The notes below the pieces were generated by a model, which had not been told where the DNA came from, did no database searches, and worked only from the letters and a program-made list of their open reading frames with translations. The translations under genes and the position numbers were made by a program. From positions 331,530-395,529 of the forward strand of contig NW_019091591.1 of the NCBI RefSeq assembly GCF_001949145.1: a stretch of DNA of 64,000 nucleotides, written 5' to 3'. The stretch is from Acanthaster planci. Taxonomy: Eukaryota; Echinodermata; Asteroidea; Valvatida; Acanthasteridae. Position 1 is the stretch's first letter. Every line of letters begins with the position of its first letter. This document shows, piece by piece, positions 51,001 through 61,592 of this stretch.

Positions 51001-54000
51001 CATTTCTGATAGGTGTGAGAAAAACAAGGGTTTTGTTATAAAACTCTTAGACTTAATATCTGTTTGATAGTTTTGTTTGAAGGTGCACTCTTGTTTTTAA
51101 CTACCAACTCTTCTGCTCACACTAAAAAGACAGTTTAAACAGTTGTGTGAAGGAGCTGTAGTGTAATGAAAAATATTATCAGTCATGGACGTCTTAGGCT
51201 AAGACCAATGATTGAGTCGCATGTCAGACCATCAATACTTGGTAATGTCCAGAATATTCTGTGGATGCTTACTATGGATGCGTATGAAGCCTGACAAATG
51301 TCAGTGTTTGCAGGATTCTGCGTTTAATATCAACAGAGAAAAGATTAAAAATGTTTCTGAGTAGTTGGTCAGGGGACATACCCTCCATAAAATGTATTAT
51401 TATTTTTTGTTGGGGCGTTCCCTGTCAGCGAGCATGAGGACCAAGGAATATAAAAGTTTGGCCTAATTTCTATTGTACAGAAGATATTTCTTGTCAAGTC
51501 ATACTTCATCTTGCAAACTTAGTCGCTGCACTTCAGGACAAAATTATTTACTTCATTTATGCTCATGTAATGACCAAAAAGTGAACATATTAATTAGACC
51601 ATGTATTTATGACTGGATTTAACCCACAAATCACAAAGCTATTAAGTTGGGCGCTGGCTCTTTTTTGCATGATAGCGAGAATGAAGCATTTGATCAGCTG
51701 AGCTCCCACCTTCAAGCAAAGCAGCTGAATAATGATGCCATGGTAGCTGAATTAATGAAAGCTGAAGAATTCCAACGACAAGCATTTGAGATGTTGCTGC
51801 TCAGCAAAGATGCCAAGCACAAGAGACTGACAGAAGAAGTAGGTATCTCAAGCTCATGTCAGAGCCAGAGGTGTGGATGGTTTGTTATAACACTTGAACA
51901 CTTTACACTTTCTTTGCTACATTCTCCAATTGTCTTCAGTTTTCTGAATTATTCTGAGTTAGGCCAATTCAGAATGATTCTTTTTGTTTTGTCTCTTTTT
52001 AAAAAAGTTTCTTTGTATTCCTATTTGACATTTTTGTATGTTTGTACTGTAATTGTATACGTTGGGGATGTGGAGGTTGCACCCCCATGTTTTTTTGAAG
52101 GTCCTGTTTGTTCCCACTCCTTGGCATCCATAACTTTTTCACGTAAGAGACTTTTCTCCCGCAGGAAACAGCAGTAGGATGTGGGGGATAGTGATGCTAC
52201 ACTTTCTGCTGCGCACAGGCGAGTGTTGTGGTGGCCTTTGTTCTAAGGTCGTTCCAACCTCAGATTCTGAACAGTGCAGAACTTTGACCACTACACCAGC
52301 CTAACCAGTGTCCACCCTTTTATTATCTTACAGTTGGATGCATTCATTTAATGTGCCTCGTAGGTAACCTGTTCTGAATGTCTAGGGGTGCAACATTTAG
52401 TGACCACGAAGGGACAGGCGTTTCCTGCCCTGTGCCTGTCTGGGAAGGAATGGTAGCACTTGTCAATTGATCAGAGCCAATGTGGCATGTGGTAGCAGGA
52501 GAAGCGGCCTGTGAAGTCCCCACTCATTTCGAAACATGTCTGCAACTAGCTAAGGAGGGTGAAGAGGCCATGGAAGGTTGACCAGAGAAAATCAGCTCGT
52601 GAGGAGTGGACCCCAGCAGCATTGACTTTGGTAGCCATGGTAGAGTCACCACAAGAGTTGTGTGGTCTGTTGATGCAGCAAGTTGGTCGACTTTTATAGG
52701 CGTCTTTAATCAAGACATGTAACCACCTCTGACATTCTGGCCCAGATGACAACCCAAAGTTGCTGCTTAGGCGGGGCAACTGCTTCTTGTTGAGCGAGGA
52801 GTTGGGGGGAGATAGGACAAGGGGATGTTGACTTACAGGGGGTTGTTGATTTTGTCCAGACAATTAATGTCAGTGACAAGCCGCAGGTAGAGCATTGCAA
52901 AGCCTCCAGTTCCATGATCAACAAGACCATGGCAGACCTCCAACATCCACCTCACCGGCAAGCCTTGCCAATTTGGAGAACAAGGACAGCAAGACTGGTT
53001 GTCAGGCTCCGGTCTAACACACCAGGTTGAAAACGGTAAGGCAAAGGGGCACTCAGAACATGAGATAATTGATGCTTTAATTGGTTCACTTATTCCAGGT
53101 TCAGCCCCACGTAGCTACGTAGAGGGTGGGACAGGCCTGACACTCCCGGTGGTGTGACAAATCCAGAGATTACGCTACCAGGAAAAAGATGCAACAGAGT
53201 TATGCAATCAGTTGTCCTGCCTTGCCCAAGACATCAAGGAATCAATCAAGATTTTTCTTGTTAGTACCTTTGTCCTGAAACAAAACGTAGGCATTCATCA
53301 CAAAGGGTTTCTATACCGATGGTGAGTATCGGAAACTATGATGTCATCTGGAAACAAAACACACTAACCTTGGCTCACTAGAGATTTTGATCCACTACTG
53401 TACACAGACTAAGTCACCTTACTGAAGGTGTCAATTCATATCATCAAAGACCAGTGATGACGGATGGGTCTTGTTGTGTGATGTCAAGTGACTGAAGAAC
53501 AACAAAAGACAGCCATGTAAATGCTTAGATTGGAAGCAAGTGCCTTTTCCAGAGGTGAACATGACACAGGCTGTATCAAAGACCTTCAAATGCACATTCA
53601 CCTCGATTGGTCTCTCCATCTTTGCTGCAGCTATCGAGATTAAAGCAAAAGACAATCGCTGATAGAAAACCCATCCCTTGCATCCAGGATGTACAAAAAA
53701 AGCTTTGTGGAAACTCCTTGTTTTCCACTCTGGATTAAGAAAAAGTCTTCCATCAGGGCTCTATGGTCAGAGGACAGCTGGGCAACAACTATATTCATTA
53801 CCTCAGACAAGTCATTTCAAGTCAGGGACATGGGATGGACCCATCAGATGTTGCAGCAGTTAAGGCTGTATGAGATGAGACAAGCACCATTGGCAAGCTG
53901 AGAAAGTTGCTTGGCTTCATTGGATATTAGTGCCAGTACACCTACAATTTCTTGCAGAAAGCAAAGGTTTGTACGATCTGCTACTGCAACTAGCCCCTAA

Positions 54001-57000
54001 AGAAGATGAAGTGCAGACCTACTACTGGTAAGGGCCACAACCAAGTGCCGTCAAGTAGAAGATGACATGGACCACCGAGAACATATACTGGAAGACCTGT
54101 TGGCCTGCCTCACACAACCACCAGTAATTGGCTTTCCTATGCACGATAAATGATTCATACTCCACTCTGATGCTTCGAATCATAGTCTCAGGGCAGTCCT
54201 ACATGTATATCAACAGCAGAACGGAAAGGAGAAGTTAATCTGCTACGGGTCCGAAAAAAGTATTACCTGCACTCGCATAAACTTGAATTCCTGGCTTTAA
54301 ATTTGGCTGTGACAGATAAATTGGATTAATTGTTTTATGCTCTCTCCTTCACAGTCCACACAGACAGTAAGCCGCTATGTCCTCAGTTGAGCCAGGTTTA
54401 ATGCAGTGTGCCATAGATTGGTAGCTCAGCTTGCAAACTACAACTTCACCATCAAATATCGTCCTGGGAAGAAACACACAAGTGCAGATGTCCTCTCCCT
54501 AATGCCTCTAGATATCAAGAAATTCCAAGATGAGTTCTCAAAGGAGATCAAGCTTGAGGAATATACAGCCACTGTCGGCGGTGTAACAGCTGGATCATTG
54601 GGTAGCTCTCCGTGGGATTTTGCTTTGTGCACTTCATCACTTCGCCCAGACAGTGAGGTTACTTTAACCCAAAACTTCACCCCAGAGAAGATACATGTAG
54701 CCAAGCATAACAAGGAAATTATTGGCCGTGTTATCCAGTACACGAAACAGGGTTTCACCCCAATTGGAAGGACCAAGCAGGAGTCCAACAGCAGAGAAAT
54801 CTTATGCGAGTAGGACAAGCTGGAGCTGGATGAAAGGGGGATACTACAATGAATGTCTGGAAGAACTTCCCAACTAGTCCTCCCTCTCATGTACCACCAG
54901 ACTATCTTTAAAAAATGGCATGAAGAGATGGAACATTTCTGAGCAGAGCGTACGGTTCATCTAGCTTGAAAAAAGTTCTACTGGGCCCACATGCAGCAAG
55001 ATATTGAGCACTTTGTCAACAATGTATGCAGATGTCTCAAGCAGAAGAGACCAGACCGGCCAACTAGAGAGCCATTCCAATGTATATAGTGATGACAGTG
55101 CCCTTTGACCTTTTGTTTATTGACTTTGTCCATCTGGAAAGAAGCAAAGTGGGATCAGAGTATACATGTATTTTGGACGTTATGGATCATTTCAGGCCTA
55201 CCCAACAAGGAACAAGGCTGGGAAGAATGTGACTGACAAAATATTCGACAACCTTGTCCTGAGGTTTGGCTTTTCCCAAAAACTTAAAGATGATCAGGTT
55301 AAAAGGTTTGAAAATGAACTCTTCTGGAGGCACCGGAAGCTGTGTGGCATAACCCCTTTGAGGACCACTCCCTATCACTCCTAAGGAAATTGGCTGGTTC
55401 AAAAATTTAATCACACACTCCTGGGGATTTTATGGACTCTTCTCAGTGAAGACAAGACAACACAGAAGGACTTACCAAATGATGCAGTTCATGCTTACAA
55501 ATGCACTTGATCAAACGGAACAGGATTCTCTCCATTCTTTCTTTTGTATGGACATCATCCTCGTCTCCCCATTGACCTCGCCTTTGGTCAACAATGGATT
55601 ACCACCAACATAAAGACCCACTTGGAGTATAGTCAGAGGTGGAAATGAGAGAGGATTAAAGCCTACCGGTACAACCTTGCCAGACAAAGTGTGGGCGAAT
55701 CTGCAACATGCGGCAAGCATCACTTTGACAGGAAAATCCACAGTTCCATCCTTGAGCCTGATGACAGGGTACTATTCAGAAACCTCAATGAGACAGGAGG
55801 ACCCAGAAAGCTAAGATCCCACTTAGAGCAGAAGATCCTTGTTGTTCACTGCAAGGGAATGACCCTCCAGTTTATGAACTTGGACCACAGTGTGGAGTAG
55901 GATGATACATTTTTCTTCATCAAAACCTGCGCCAGCCTTGTGATGACAACTCAAGTGACCCACTCAGTGGCCCTGAACCTTCTCTTCGGCGACCAACTGC
56001 TCCACAGAAATAGCTGCCAAAAGAGGAAAGATCAGCCATGGCTGACACTGATTCTGATGGTTCAGATGGAGAAGTTGTTGTTCTGCACCTGAGGCATGCT
56101 GCTGTCAATGCTTTACACTGTGCAGCAGAGTCATTTGCCTGACACCAGTGATCAGACCTTTACAAACAACTATAGCAGATTCTGCTGACATTCCTGACCA
56201 AACTCCTCAACCCTATGAAGCTACAGTACCTCAGTGTGCCTTGATGCTCCAATGGAGTCATCTATGCTCCTGAACCTGCCACAGAGGATGTACCTGAACA
56301 TGCAGCTGTGCCACAGCAAGTAGAAACTGATCCAGTTGTTCCTGCTCTGGCCACAGAAGTCTGTGCCTCACACCAAGCCAACCCAGGGGACAATCAGAAT
56401 ACTCAGCTGGAACCACCTGCATAGACAGCCCCTATCCAGTGAAATAGAGGCAGCCATCAGCACTCGTGATGATGTCACTCCTTGCACTGCTGGCGATGCT
56501 GTAGTCTGCTCCCCCAGTGCAGTGGACACCAACTAATGTTGTGGCCCACACAACAAATGCTAATGGTCCAATGGCAACAATGGTATCAGCAGCCCGCTGC
56601 ATATCAGTCATTTGAAACAGGAACCATCGACGGACACATGTTCCTGAATTCTTGGTCAATATTAGCTTAGGAGAAAACTGAATGTAGATCAAGTTCTTAT
56701 TTTTTTCCTCAGATGTGTTGGGGAAAATATTTGTTTTTCCAGGGGAGTGTCGGGGACATTGCGGTTACACCCCCATTAATGTGAAGGGACTGTTGCATGC
56801 ATGACTGTTTCACGTAATGGACTTTTCTCCACAGGAAACAGCAGTAGGATATGGGGGATAGTTATGTAACACTTCATGCTGAGCACAGGTTGGTGATGTG
56901 GTGGCCTTTGTTCTGGGGTGATTCCGACCCCAGATGCTGAACACTGCTGAACATTGACCAACTTGTGTCCACTATTTTATTATTTTACAGTTGTTTGGAG

Positions 57001-60000
57001 TCATTCATTTAATGTATGAGGGTAAGTCTGTCCCAGGTGACCAGGGGTGCAGTATGCATTTTTGTCTTTGTCATCTAGCTTCCGCATCCTGGTTCATACT
57101 TCATTGTGGGATTTATATTTTTGTTGTCTAAGTTGTATGTTTGTATGTACATATTTTTTTCTCATTGTTTGTCATTGGGAGGACATTGTGTGTAACAGTT
57201 GTTTGTGCTTTTGTTTCTTCTGTTTAATTTGTTTTTACTGCATGCCATTATGATCTAGTGTTGTTTGATTATTACCGGTGTTTTTATCTATTCATTATTT
57301 TTGTAGAAGTTTATATTATCCCCTGTGAGTGGATTGGCAAGTCTTCTGACTTTTGTTTCGATAGTTTGTATTTTTGCCCATTGAAGTCCTTATCACAGGG
57401 GGTTTTCTAATGTGAAAATGGTACCCTACTGTGATGTCCCACCTTCCAGAGCTCTTCATGCTGAGGATATTTGCTCCTTACCAAACAGTTAACTTTCCGA
57501 GAGCAAGGGATAACAAAATCCTTTGATTTCAATCTGTACAGATTTACATGTTACAACAACAACTAGCCGAGGTAACTATGGCTGAGCTAGAGAAACGCTC
57601 GGTCAAAGCTGAGTCAGCCAACATTACCTTGGAACAGAAGAGAGAAGAACTAGCTGCATTGCTGAAACAACTGATGATAGAAAGAGAAGATAGGGAGGAG
57701 GAACTCAAGAAAAGACTTGTAAGTCATAGTGTAAATGAAGTTCTTGTAAATAAGGTGCATTCCTAATTTTTGGATGTAGAAGTTCACATGAAGTATGGGA
57801 TAAAGTTAGTTAAGGCTGATGAGAAAAAAATTGAAAGATATATATAAACGGTTTGAGCTGTTTAAAATGTGCTTTTCCTCTAGCTGGAGATGGAACAGAG
57901 GCGTGAAGATGATGTTCAAGACTACTGGCTGATCCAATTCCAGAGGCTAATGGATCGCAAACCTCAAGCACTCATTGATCAGGTATACAAAGTTATTTAA
58001 ATGAGCAAGACTCTTTTCACAATCCAGATACTAATGGTTCAGAAACAAAGCTACTCATTGATCAGCTGTGAAAATAAGGTAACAAGGCTTTTCATATTCT
58101 AGAAGCTATGAGATAAAAAAGGTAATCATTTAATAAGGTCGGTGAGATAATCAATTCTCACTCCAAGGGATTGGTTGGTAAAGGTTATCCTATTTTAAAG
58201 GATTAATACAACCAATTTGTGCATTTCAGAGAAAAAACATATAGTAGTGTTTTGAAATAGTCCAGAAGTACTTTTTAGTATGCCTTGGTTACAGTCAAGG
58301 ATCCATGCATCATTGGGCACCATTTTCAGCATTTTCAACACAAACTTGGATGAAAACACTCAGTAGCAAGTTTAAGAGACGACCATATAACAACCACTGA
58401 TTGGTTTTAGGTGGTAGGCAGGAAGTGTTTTGTGCATAGGTTACTAGGGAGAAAAACAACCATTTGTTGACCAAGTTCATCAATCATCTGGGATTGAAGT
58501 TACTGAGCACAAAGAAAACTTGACGACACAGATTCTTGTTTAGTCTTTGAATCTGATCATAATATATGAGGAAGTTTCATTCCAATAGTTACTCGTTTCT
58601 TTTGAATATCAAATGATTTCTCACTGGAACTTCAATTTTAAATTTTATATGCTTGTTAATTAGCACAAAGGTGTAATTATGGTGAGTTTTCGGCATCATG
58701 CTGAGTGAAAATTTATTTCCTGTTTAAGGAAAACCACTTGGAGTTGTCAGTTTTGGAAATTTTGGAGAGGGCAGGAGCTGATGATTACATTCCTAAGTTT
58801 GCCCGTCATCGAGTTACCATAGAAACCATGCTTCAATTGACAGATAGCAATTTAAAGGAGGTAATTTTATATTTATATTTTTCCAAATTAAGTCCAGGAC
58901 ACAAAGCCTGAGATGTTTTCCTCTTAATTATTTTTTCTAAATCCAGTAGTTGCTTAGTCTTGCCAACAACTCCCAGTAGACTGACCATATAAAAACTTTT
59001 ACAAAGATAAGTCCAGTGCAGACAGTGTGAATCATGCTAAAAGTAGCTCTAGAAAGGATACATGACACATGCGCTTTTCATGGTGCAGTGCATATGTGGC
59101 AAGTTACCAGTGCTTTGTACCTTTTTTGGTTGCAGTCATGGCGGATCTTGATACAGTCGGAGGTTTGGTGCTATTAATGCATTATTCCCAGATCATAATA
59201 AAGCATGTCAACATGTCTTTTGACAAAATAAAGCATGACTTTCGGATGAATATGTATACGTTGGGTAAGGGTAAAACCCATTTTATAAATTTGAATATTG
59301 AGAGGCTCTGCAAAATGCCCTCATGAGTCACATTTGACCCTTCCAATAGGAAAAGTCCATTGTGGAAACAGCTTTAAAGTCTTTTGTTTACTTCACTGAA
59401 TTGCAGTTTCACAGGTGAATGAGTGAAACAGAAAAATTCAACATGTAACTGAAAACAAGACGACATATATTTTGTTATTATCAGGTGTGCTTGATTACAG
59501 TTCGTTGTAACATGAGGCAATTTCTTTAGAAACCATTTCTGTTTTATCTCTTGTGTTTACAGATGGGTGTTCATGAACTTGGTCTACGTCATGCAATTTT
59601 ATCACACATTAGTGAATTTATCAAGGAGAGGGAGATGGCATCGGTGAAAGCAAAGGAGATTGAGTCTAATGAAACTGTACCCAGGATGAATCCTACTGCA
59701 CCCTTTATGGATGAGGATAGTGCAAGTGCTGTTGCTGCAGCTACTGTTATGAAGGAAGTGACAGTTCGAGTCAATGCTGAATGTGTCATCTGTATGGAGA
59801 ATAATGTGAGTTCTTTCAGTTTTTTCATGTGATAAGGGAATCATCTCTTTCATTCATAGGTTTATTGTTTGGTTTAAAGCATAGGGAACATATGCACACG
59901 TTCTGTCAAATTCTGTGTGTATTGAATCATGATATCAATACCTCAAGTAATCCATACCTCAAGTAATCCTCATAGATTTTTATGCAGTGAGGTTGGATTG

Positions 60001-60428
60001 TTTAACACAAACCATGTAATAAGTGCATCATGGTCTCAAGATTGCATGAAAAGTTTTTGGGATCCTGCAAATTATACCCACAGCAATGTGTGCGACTTGT
60101 TTGCAACTTGTCCGCAAGTTGGCTGCAATTTGTCATAGAAGGTGTTTGAGATGGCTACTTAGTACCCTTGCTGAGCGAATTTTTTTCATGAGTTAAAGCA
60201 TTTATCATTGTGACTCCAGTCGTAATTTTTTTATTGACGTTCTTGTAACATTATCTTCATATTGCAACAATGCTTTCCTCCTAGTCTGATGTTCTGTTCC
60301 TGAACTGTGGTCATGTCTGTTGCTGTGGCTCATGCAGTGGAAGTTTACGCCTCTGCCCGCTGTGTAGGAGTGACATTCATACCAAGATCAACATGCAGAA
60401 ATCAAGTCAGTCACTCGTTTCTCTCTGA
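39081..60428 (+). CDS. LRSAM1: LRSAM1 E3 ubiquitin ligase, complete 19-exon gene
   Basis: LRSAM1 is a RING E3 ligase that ubiquitinates TSG101, tunes endosomal sorting and acts in clearing intracellular bacteria. Exons: 39081-39146, 39592-39645, 40398-40442, 41636-41710, 42412-42565, 43346-43467, 46452-46542, 46808-46962, 47191-47313, 47712-47799, 48619-48670, 50159-50203, 50522-50692, 51676-51838, 57542-57718, 57884-57982, 58729-58860, 59563-59805, 60285-60428. All phases join, giving 2199 nt and 732 residues; human LRSAM1 has 723. Order: N-terminal MPKLLHRQSESARKR, LRRs (about 80-190), coiled coil (about 255-560), SAM (about 561-630), PTAP (648-651) and RING (about 677-720). The ATG is chosen because its protein start resembles the vertebrate one. 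No breaks were seen despite large insertions in introns. Confidence 0.93.
40018..40253. repeat. MITE-like element in LRSAM1 intron 2
   Basis: Ends of about 50 bases pair as inverse complements with a few mismatches; the left end starts GGGTAATTCCAGAAATTAG and the right end closes with CTAATTTCTTGAATTACCC. The 236-bp unit has no coding signal. It is most likely a non-autonomous DNA transposon. Confidence 0.72.
40469..40574. repeat. Short inverted-repeat element in LRSAM1 intron 3
   Basis: Arms of about 36 bases (TTGCCTGTGGTGTGGGGGTC on the left, GACCCTGCCACTGCAGGCAA on the right) pair with several mismatches around a centre of some 35 bases. The central part of each arm, GGTCCATGG and CCATGGACC, is perfect. 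It may be the core of a larger, more diverged repeat. Confidence 0.6.
42412..46542 (+). CDS. LRSAM1: LRSAM1 exons 5-7: leucine-rich repeats
   Basis: These exons hold LxxLxLxxNxLxxLP repeats: VLDLHGNKFSEIPDAV, LQVLALDNNNLKKLPRDIG, LQTLSVKGNQLKELPGSIV and LRSLDISVNKIKELPSKL, then TLTLDANNMKHP. Junction phases are regular. LRRs in LRSAM1 recognise cargo, including bacterial surfaces in mammals. Intron 6, inside this block, carries the 1.7 kb inverted-repeat element. Confidence 0.9.
43959..45680. mobile_element. 1.7 kb element with CAGT ends and TA duplications (Tc1/mariner-like, non-autonomous)
   Basis: The left end reads CAGTAAAGTCGGCA at 43959 and the right end GCCGACTTAGTTTACTG closes at 45680. 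Both are flanked by TA (43957-43958 and 45681-45682), the mark of Tc1/mariner insertion. The motif TGCCGACTT recurs inside near 44006, 44033 and 44612. Two G/C-rich minisatellite arms, CCTGACCGACTCGCCC-type at about 44688-44825 and the inverse at about 45472-45636, face each other. No transposase is seen. It lies in LRSAM1 intron 6. Confidence 0.72.
46808..57982 (+). CDS. LRSAM1: LRSAM1 exons 8-16: coiled-coil region
   Basis: After the YSPPSQHVLSVL segment, which parallels YYPPSQYLLPIL of vertebrate LRSAM1, exons 9-16 give about 300 residues of charged heptad sequence (MEKELEEMERDQARL, LEQLRNTYDKHKENIRKK, EREDREEELKKRL). The region ends with QDYWLIQFQRLMDRKPQAL, strongly like the vertebrate NYWLIQYQRLLNQKPLSL. 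Coiled coil supports self-association and TSG101 binding in the family. Intron 14 holds the LTR element. Confidence 0.9.
48912..50080. repeat. Possible diverged inverted-repeat element in LRSAM1 intron 11
   Basis: TTAGAGCCAATTATTTTC near 48913 faces its near inverse GAAAATCATTGGCTCTAA near 50060-50077. Between them lies a CG-rich patch (about 49136-49270) unlike the rest of the intron. There is no coding signal and no clear target duplication, so the boundaries are uncertain. Confidence 0.35.
52060..52392 (+). repeat. 5' LTR of the gypsy element
   Basis: This LTR is about 333 bp and aligns to the 3' LTR over its whole length, sharing GGAAACAGCAGTAGGAT, GTGGTGGCCTTTGTTCT and CATTCATTTAATGT. 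By eye roughly a fifth to a quarter of positions differ, plus small indels, so it is an old insertion. It opens with CGTTGGGG where the 3' copy has TGTCGGGG, so the TG end is mutated. Confidence 0.8.
52398..52415 (+). other. Primer binding site matching tRNA-Arg
   Basis: TAGTGACCACGAAGGGAC lies five bases after the 5' LTR. It matches the inverse complement of the 3' end of a eukaryotic tRNA-Arg (TGGCGACCACGAAGGGAC expected) with two mismatches, both transitions. The tRNA end is from memory. Confidence 0.65.
56748..57051 (+). repeat. 3' LTR of the gypsy element
   Basis: It starts TGTCGGGGACATTGCGG directly after a purine tract and ends GGGGTGCA, about 304 bp. It is about 30 bases shorter than the 5' copy because of small indels. 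Confidence 0.8.
58729..59805 (+). CDS. LRSAM1: LRSAM1 exons 17-18: SAM domain and PTAP motif
   Basis: Exon 17 and the start of exon 18 form a SAM domain: LEILERAGADDYIPKFARHRVT, LQLTDSNLKEMGVHELGLRHAIL. Exon 18 goes on to RMNPTAPFMDEDS, with a PTAP late-domain motif. In mammals PTAP/PSAP motifs here bind the UEV domain of TSG101. Only one such motif is visible, while human LRSAM1 has a PTAP and a PSAP. The exon ends inside the RING after ECVICMENN. Confidence 0.9.
60285..60428 (+). CDS. LRSAM1: LRSAM1 exon 19: RING finger end and stop
   Basis: Joined to ECVICMENN of exon 18, this exon gives SDVLFLNCGHVCCCGSCSGS and LRLCPLCRSDI, a C3HC4 RING (Cys-x2-Cys, Cys-x-His, Cys-x2-Cys, Cys-x2-Cys) that recruits the E2 enzyme. 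The tail after it (HTKINMQKSSQSLVSL) is about ten residues longer than in the human protein. The stop is TGA. Confidence 0.93.
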   Translation, partial: SDVLFLNCGHVCCCGSCSGSLRLCPLCRSDIHTKINMQKSSQSLVSL

Positions 60429-60460
60429 GGAAATGTGGCCTAATTCACATCCTAATAATA

Positions 60461-60740
60461 CAGGGTGTCCCCCAAAAAACCACCCAGAAGTTACATATCT
60501 TTTATCCCATCTTTTCAAAACTGAAGACTAATGATAGTAATAATGATAAGTGATTCTTGTATAACATCAAAACTGTCAATGGTTGATGCTCAAGGCATTT
60601 GACTAAAACATAATTAATACTAATTTAAAAATTTGAAGACGTCAGTTTTATAGAATTTTTTTTTGTTAGAATAGATTTTTCCCCTAACTTTGGGAAAAAA
60701 TATGTTACACACGGGTTGGGGGTTTTTTGGGTACACACTG
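60461..60740. repeat. Inverted-repeat element in the LRSAM1 3' UTR
   Basis: The left end CAGGGTGTCCCCCAAAAAAC and the right end GTTTTTTGGGTACACACTG are inverse complements with a few mismatches. CAGGGTGTCCC ends are common in mariner-type elements. A TA precedes the left end, but the right end is followed by CG, so the duplication is not clean. It begins 33 bases after the LRSAM1 stop and so probably forms part of the mRNA. Confidence 0.5.
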
Positions 60741-61524
60741 CGCATCAAAGAAATGTACGCTTCATGCTAAATATTTTTCACCTTCAAAGCAAGTATGTGT
60801 TTGATGTATATCTAGGCTTTGATTCTTGTGTGATATACACCATACAAAGCTTTTATTGATACAGTTTTGAATTTGCCTACAGTATCCTCTTGTCGTACTG
60901 TATGTATAATCTTTCTGGACTGATTTTTTTTGACATTATTTAGAAAATCCAAAAATGTACATTGGCTTTCCTAGCTGAAGTGGCATTTGCTTTTACCACT
61001 TTTGTGGTTTTGGTTGGTTATAAAATAATTTGTCCAAATTTGGGAAATCCCAAAGTGCATCAAGAGTGTGCATTAGAAATGCACCAATTGTTGATTTACT
61101 AAAACTGAAACATTGCACCCAAACAAGCTTTCTATTTTCAATGTAATTGTGGTGGAAGCATATTCGTATCTTTGGGAAAAGTACTCCTTGTGATAAAACT
61201 AAGTGGCAGAAAATAAATAGTGAAAGTTGCGATTTCTTTTTCAAATTGTTTGTGGTACTTTGTGAATGAAACACATTCATCACCACATTTGGTTTTGTTG
61301 GTTGTAGAGCAATACATAACCTTTTTAGTGTTTGCTAGTATTGTCATATTTCTGCATGATTGAAAATGTTGGTAATCAATATAATTGATTTGCAGGTGTA
61401 AATTGCTCATAAAGGATAAAACTGTAGGAGTACATATTTATAATATTAACCCTAAGATTGGGTTATACAATGTACCTGTAAAATGTGTATAGTTCTGTTC
61501 AGTTACCATACAAAGTACATGTAT

Positions 61525-61592
61525 GTTGTAGAGGTTTTCGGTAGCACCATGGACGGATATCCTCGCATGGTGCTACCGCAAACCTGTACAAC
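61525..61592 (+). ncRNA. 68-nt hairpin resembling a microRNA precursor, or a foldback element
   Basis: Bases 61525-61551 pair with 61566-61592 over 27 positions with two mismatches around a 14-base loop. The 5' arm contains GGTAGCACCATGG and the 3' arm CATGGTGCTACCG. Size, stem and loop suit an animal pre-miRNA. The near-perfect stem also fits a tiny MITE. The strand is assumed. Confidence 0.4.

Larger units (their letters stand above)
52060..57051 (+). mobile_element. Degenerate Ty3/gypsy LTR retrotransposon in LRSAM1 intron 14
   Basis: The element has two related LTRs, a tRNA-Arg-type primer site, a purine tract (AGGGGAG) directly before the 3' LTR, and pol remains in gypsy order. These are a reverse-transcriptase end (GKLRKLLGFIGY, near 53890), RNase H (54406 on, with NYNFTIKYRPGKKHTSADVL), an integrase zinc region with a CRCLKQ motif (about 54890-55080) and an integrase core (about 55085-55400). 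Stops and frame changes interrupt all of it. Flanks GTATA and GTATG suggest a 5-bp target duplication. It lies in the same direction as LRSAM1. Confidence 0.85.

Noticed and set aside
52546-52930. Open frames on the - strand just inside the LTR element
   Set aside because: They lie antisense to the gag-side region of a + strand retrotransposon and show no known protein pattern.
61525-61592. Calling the hairpin a true miR-29 gene
   Set aside because: The seed string lies on the 5' arm and the bases after it differ from miR-29; the near-perfect stem fits a MITE equally well.
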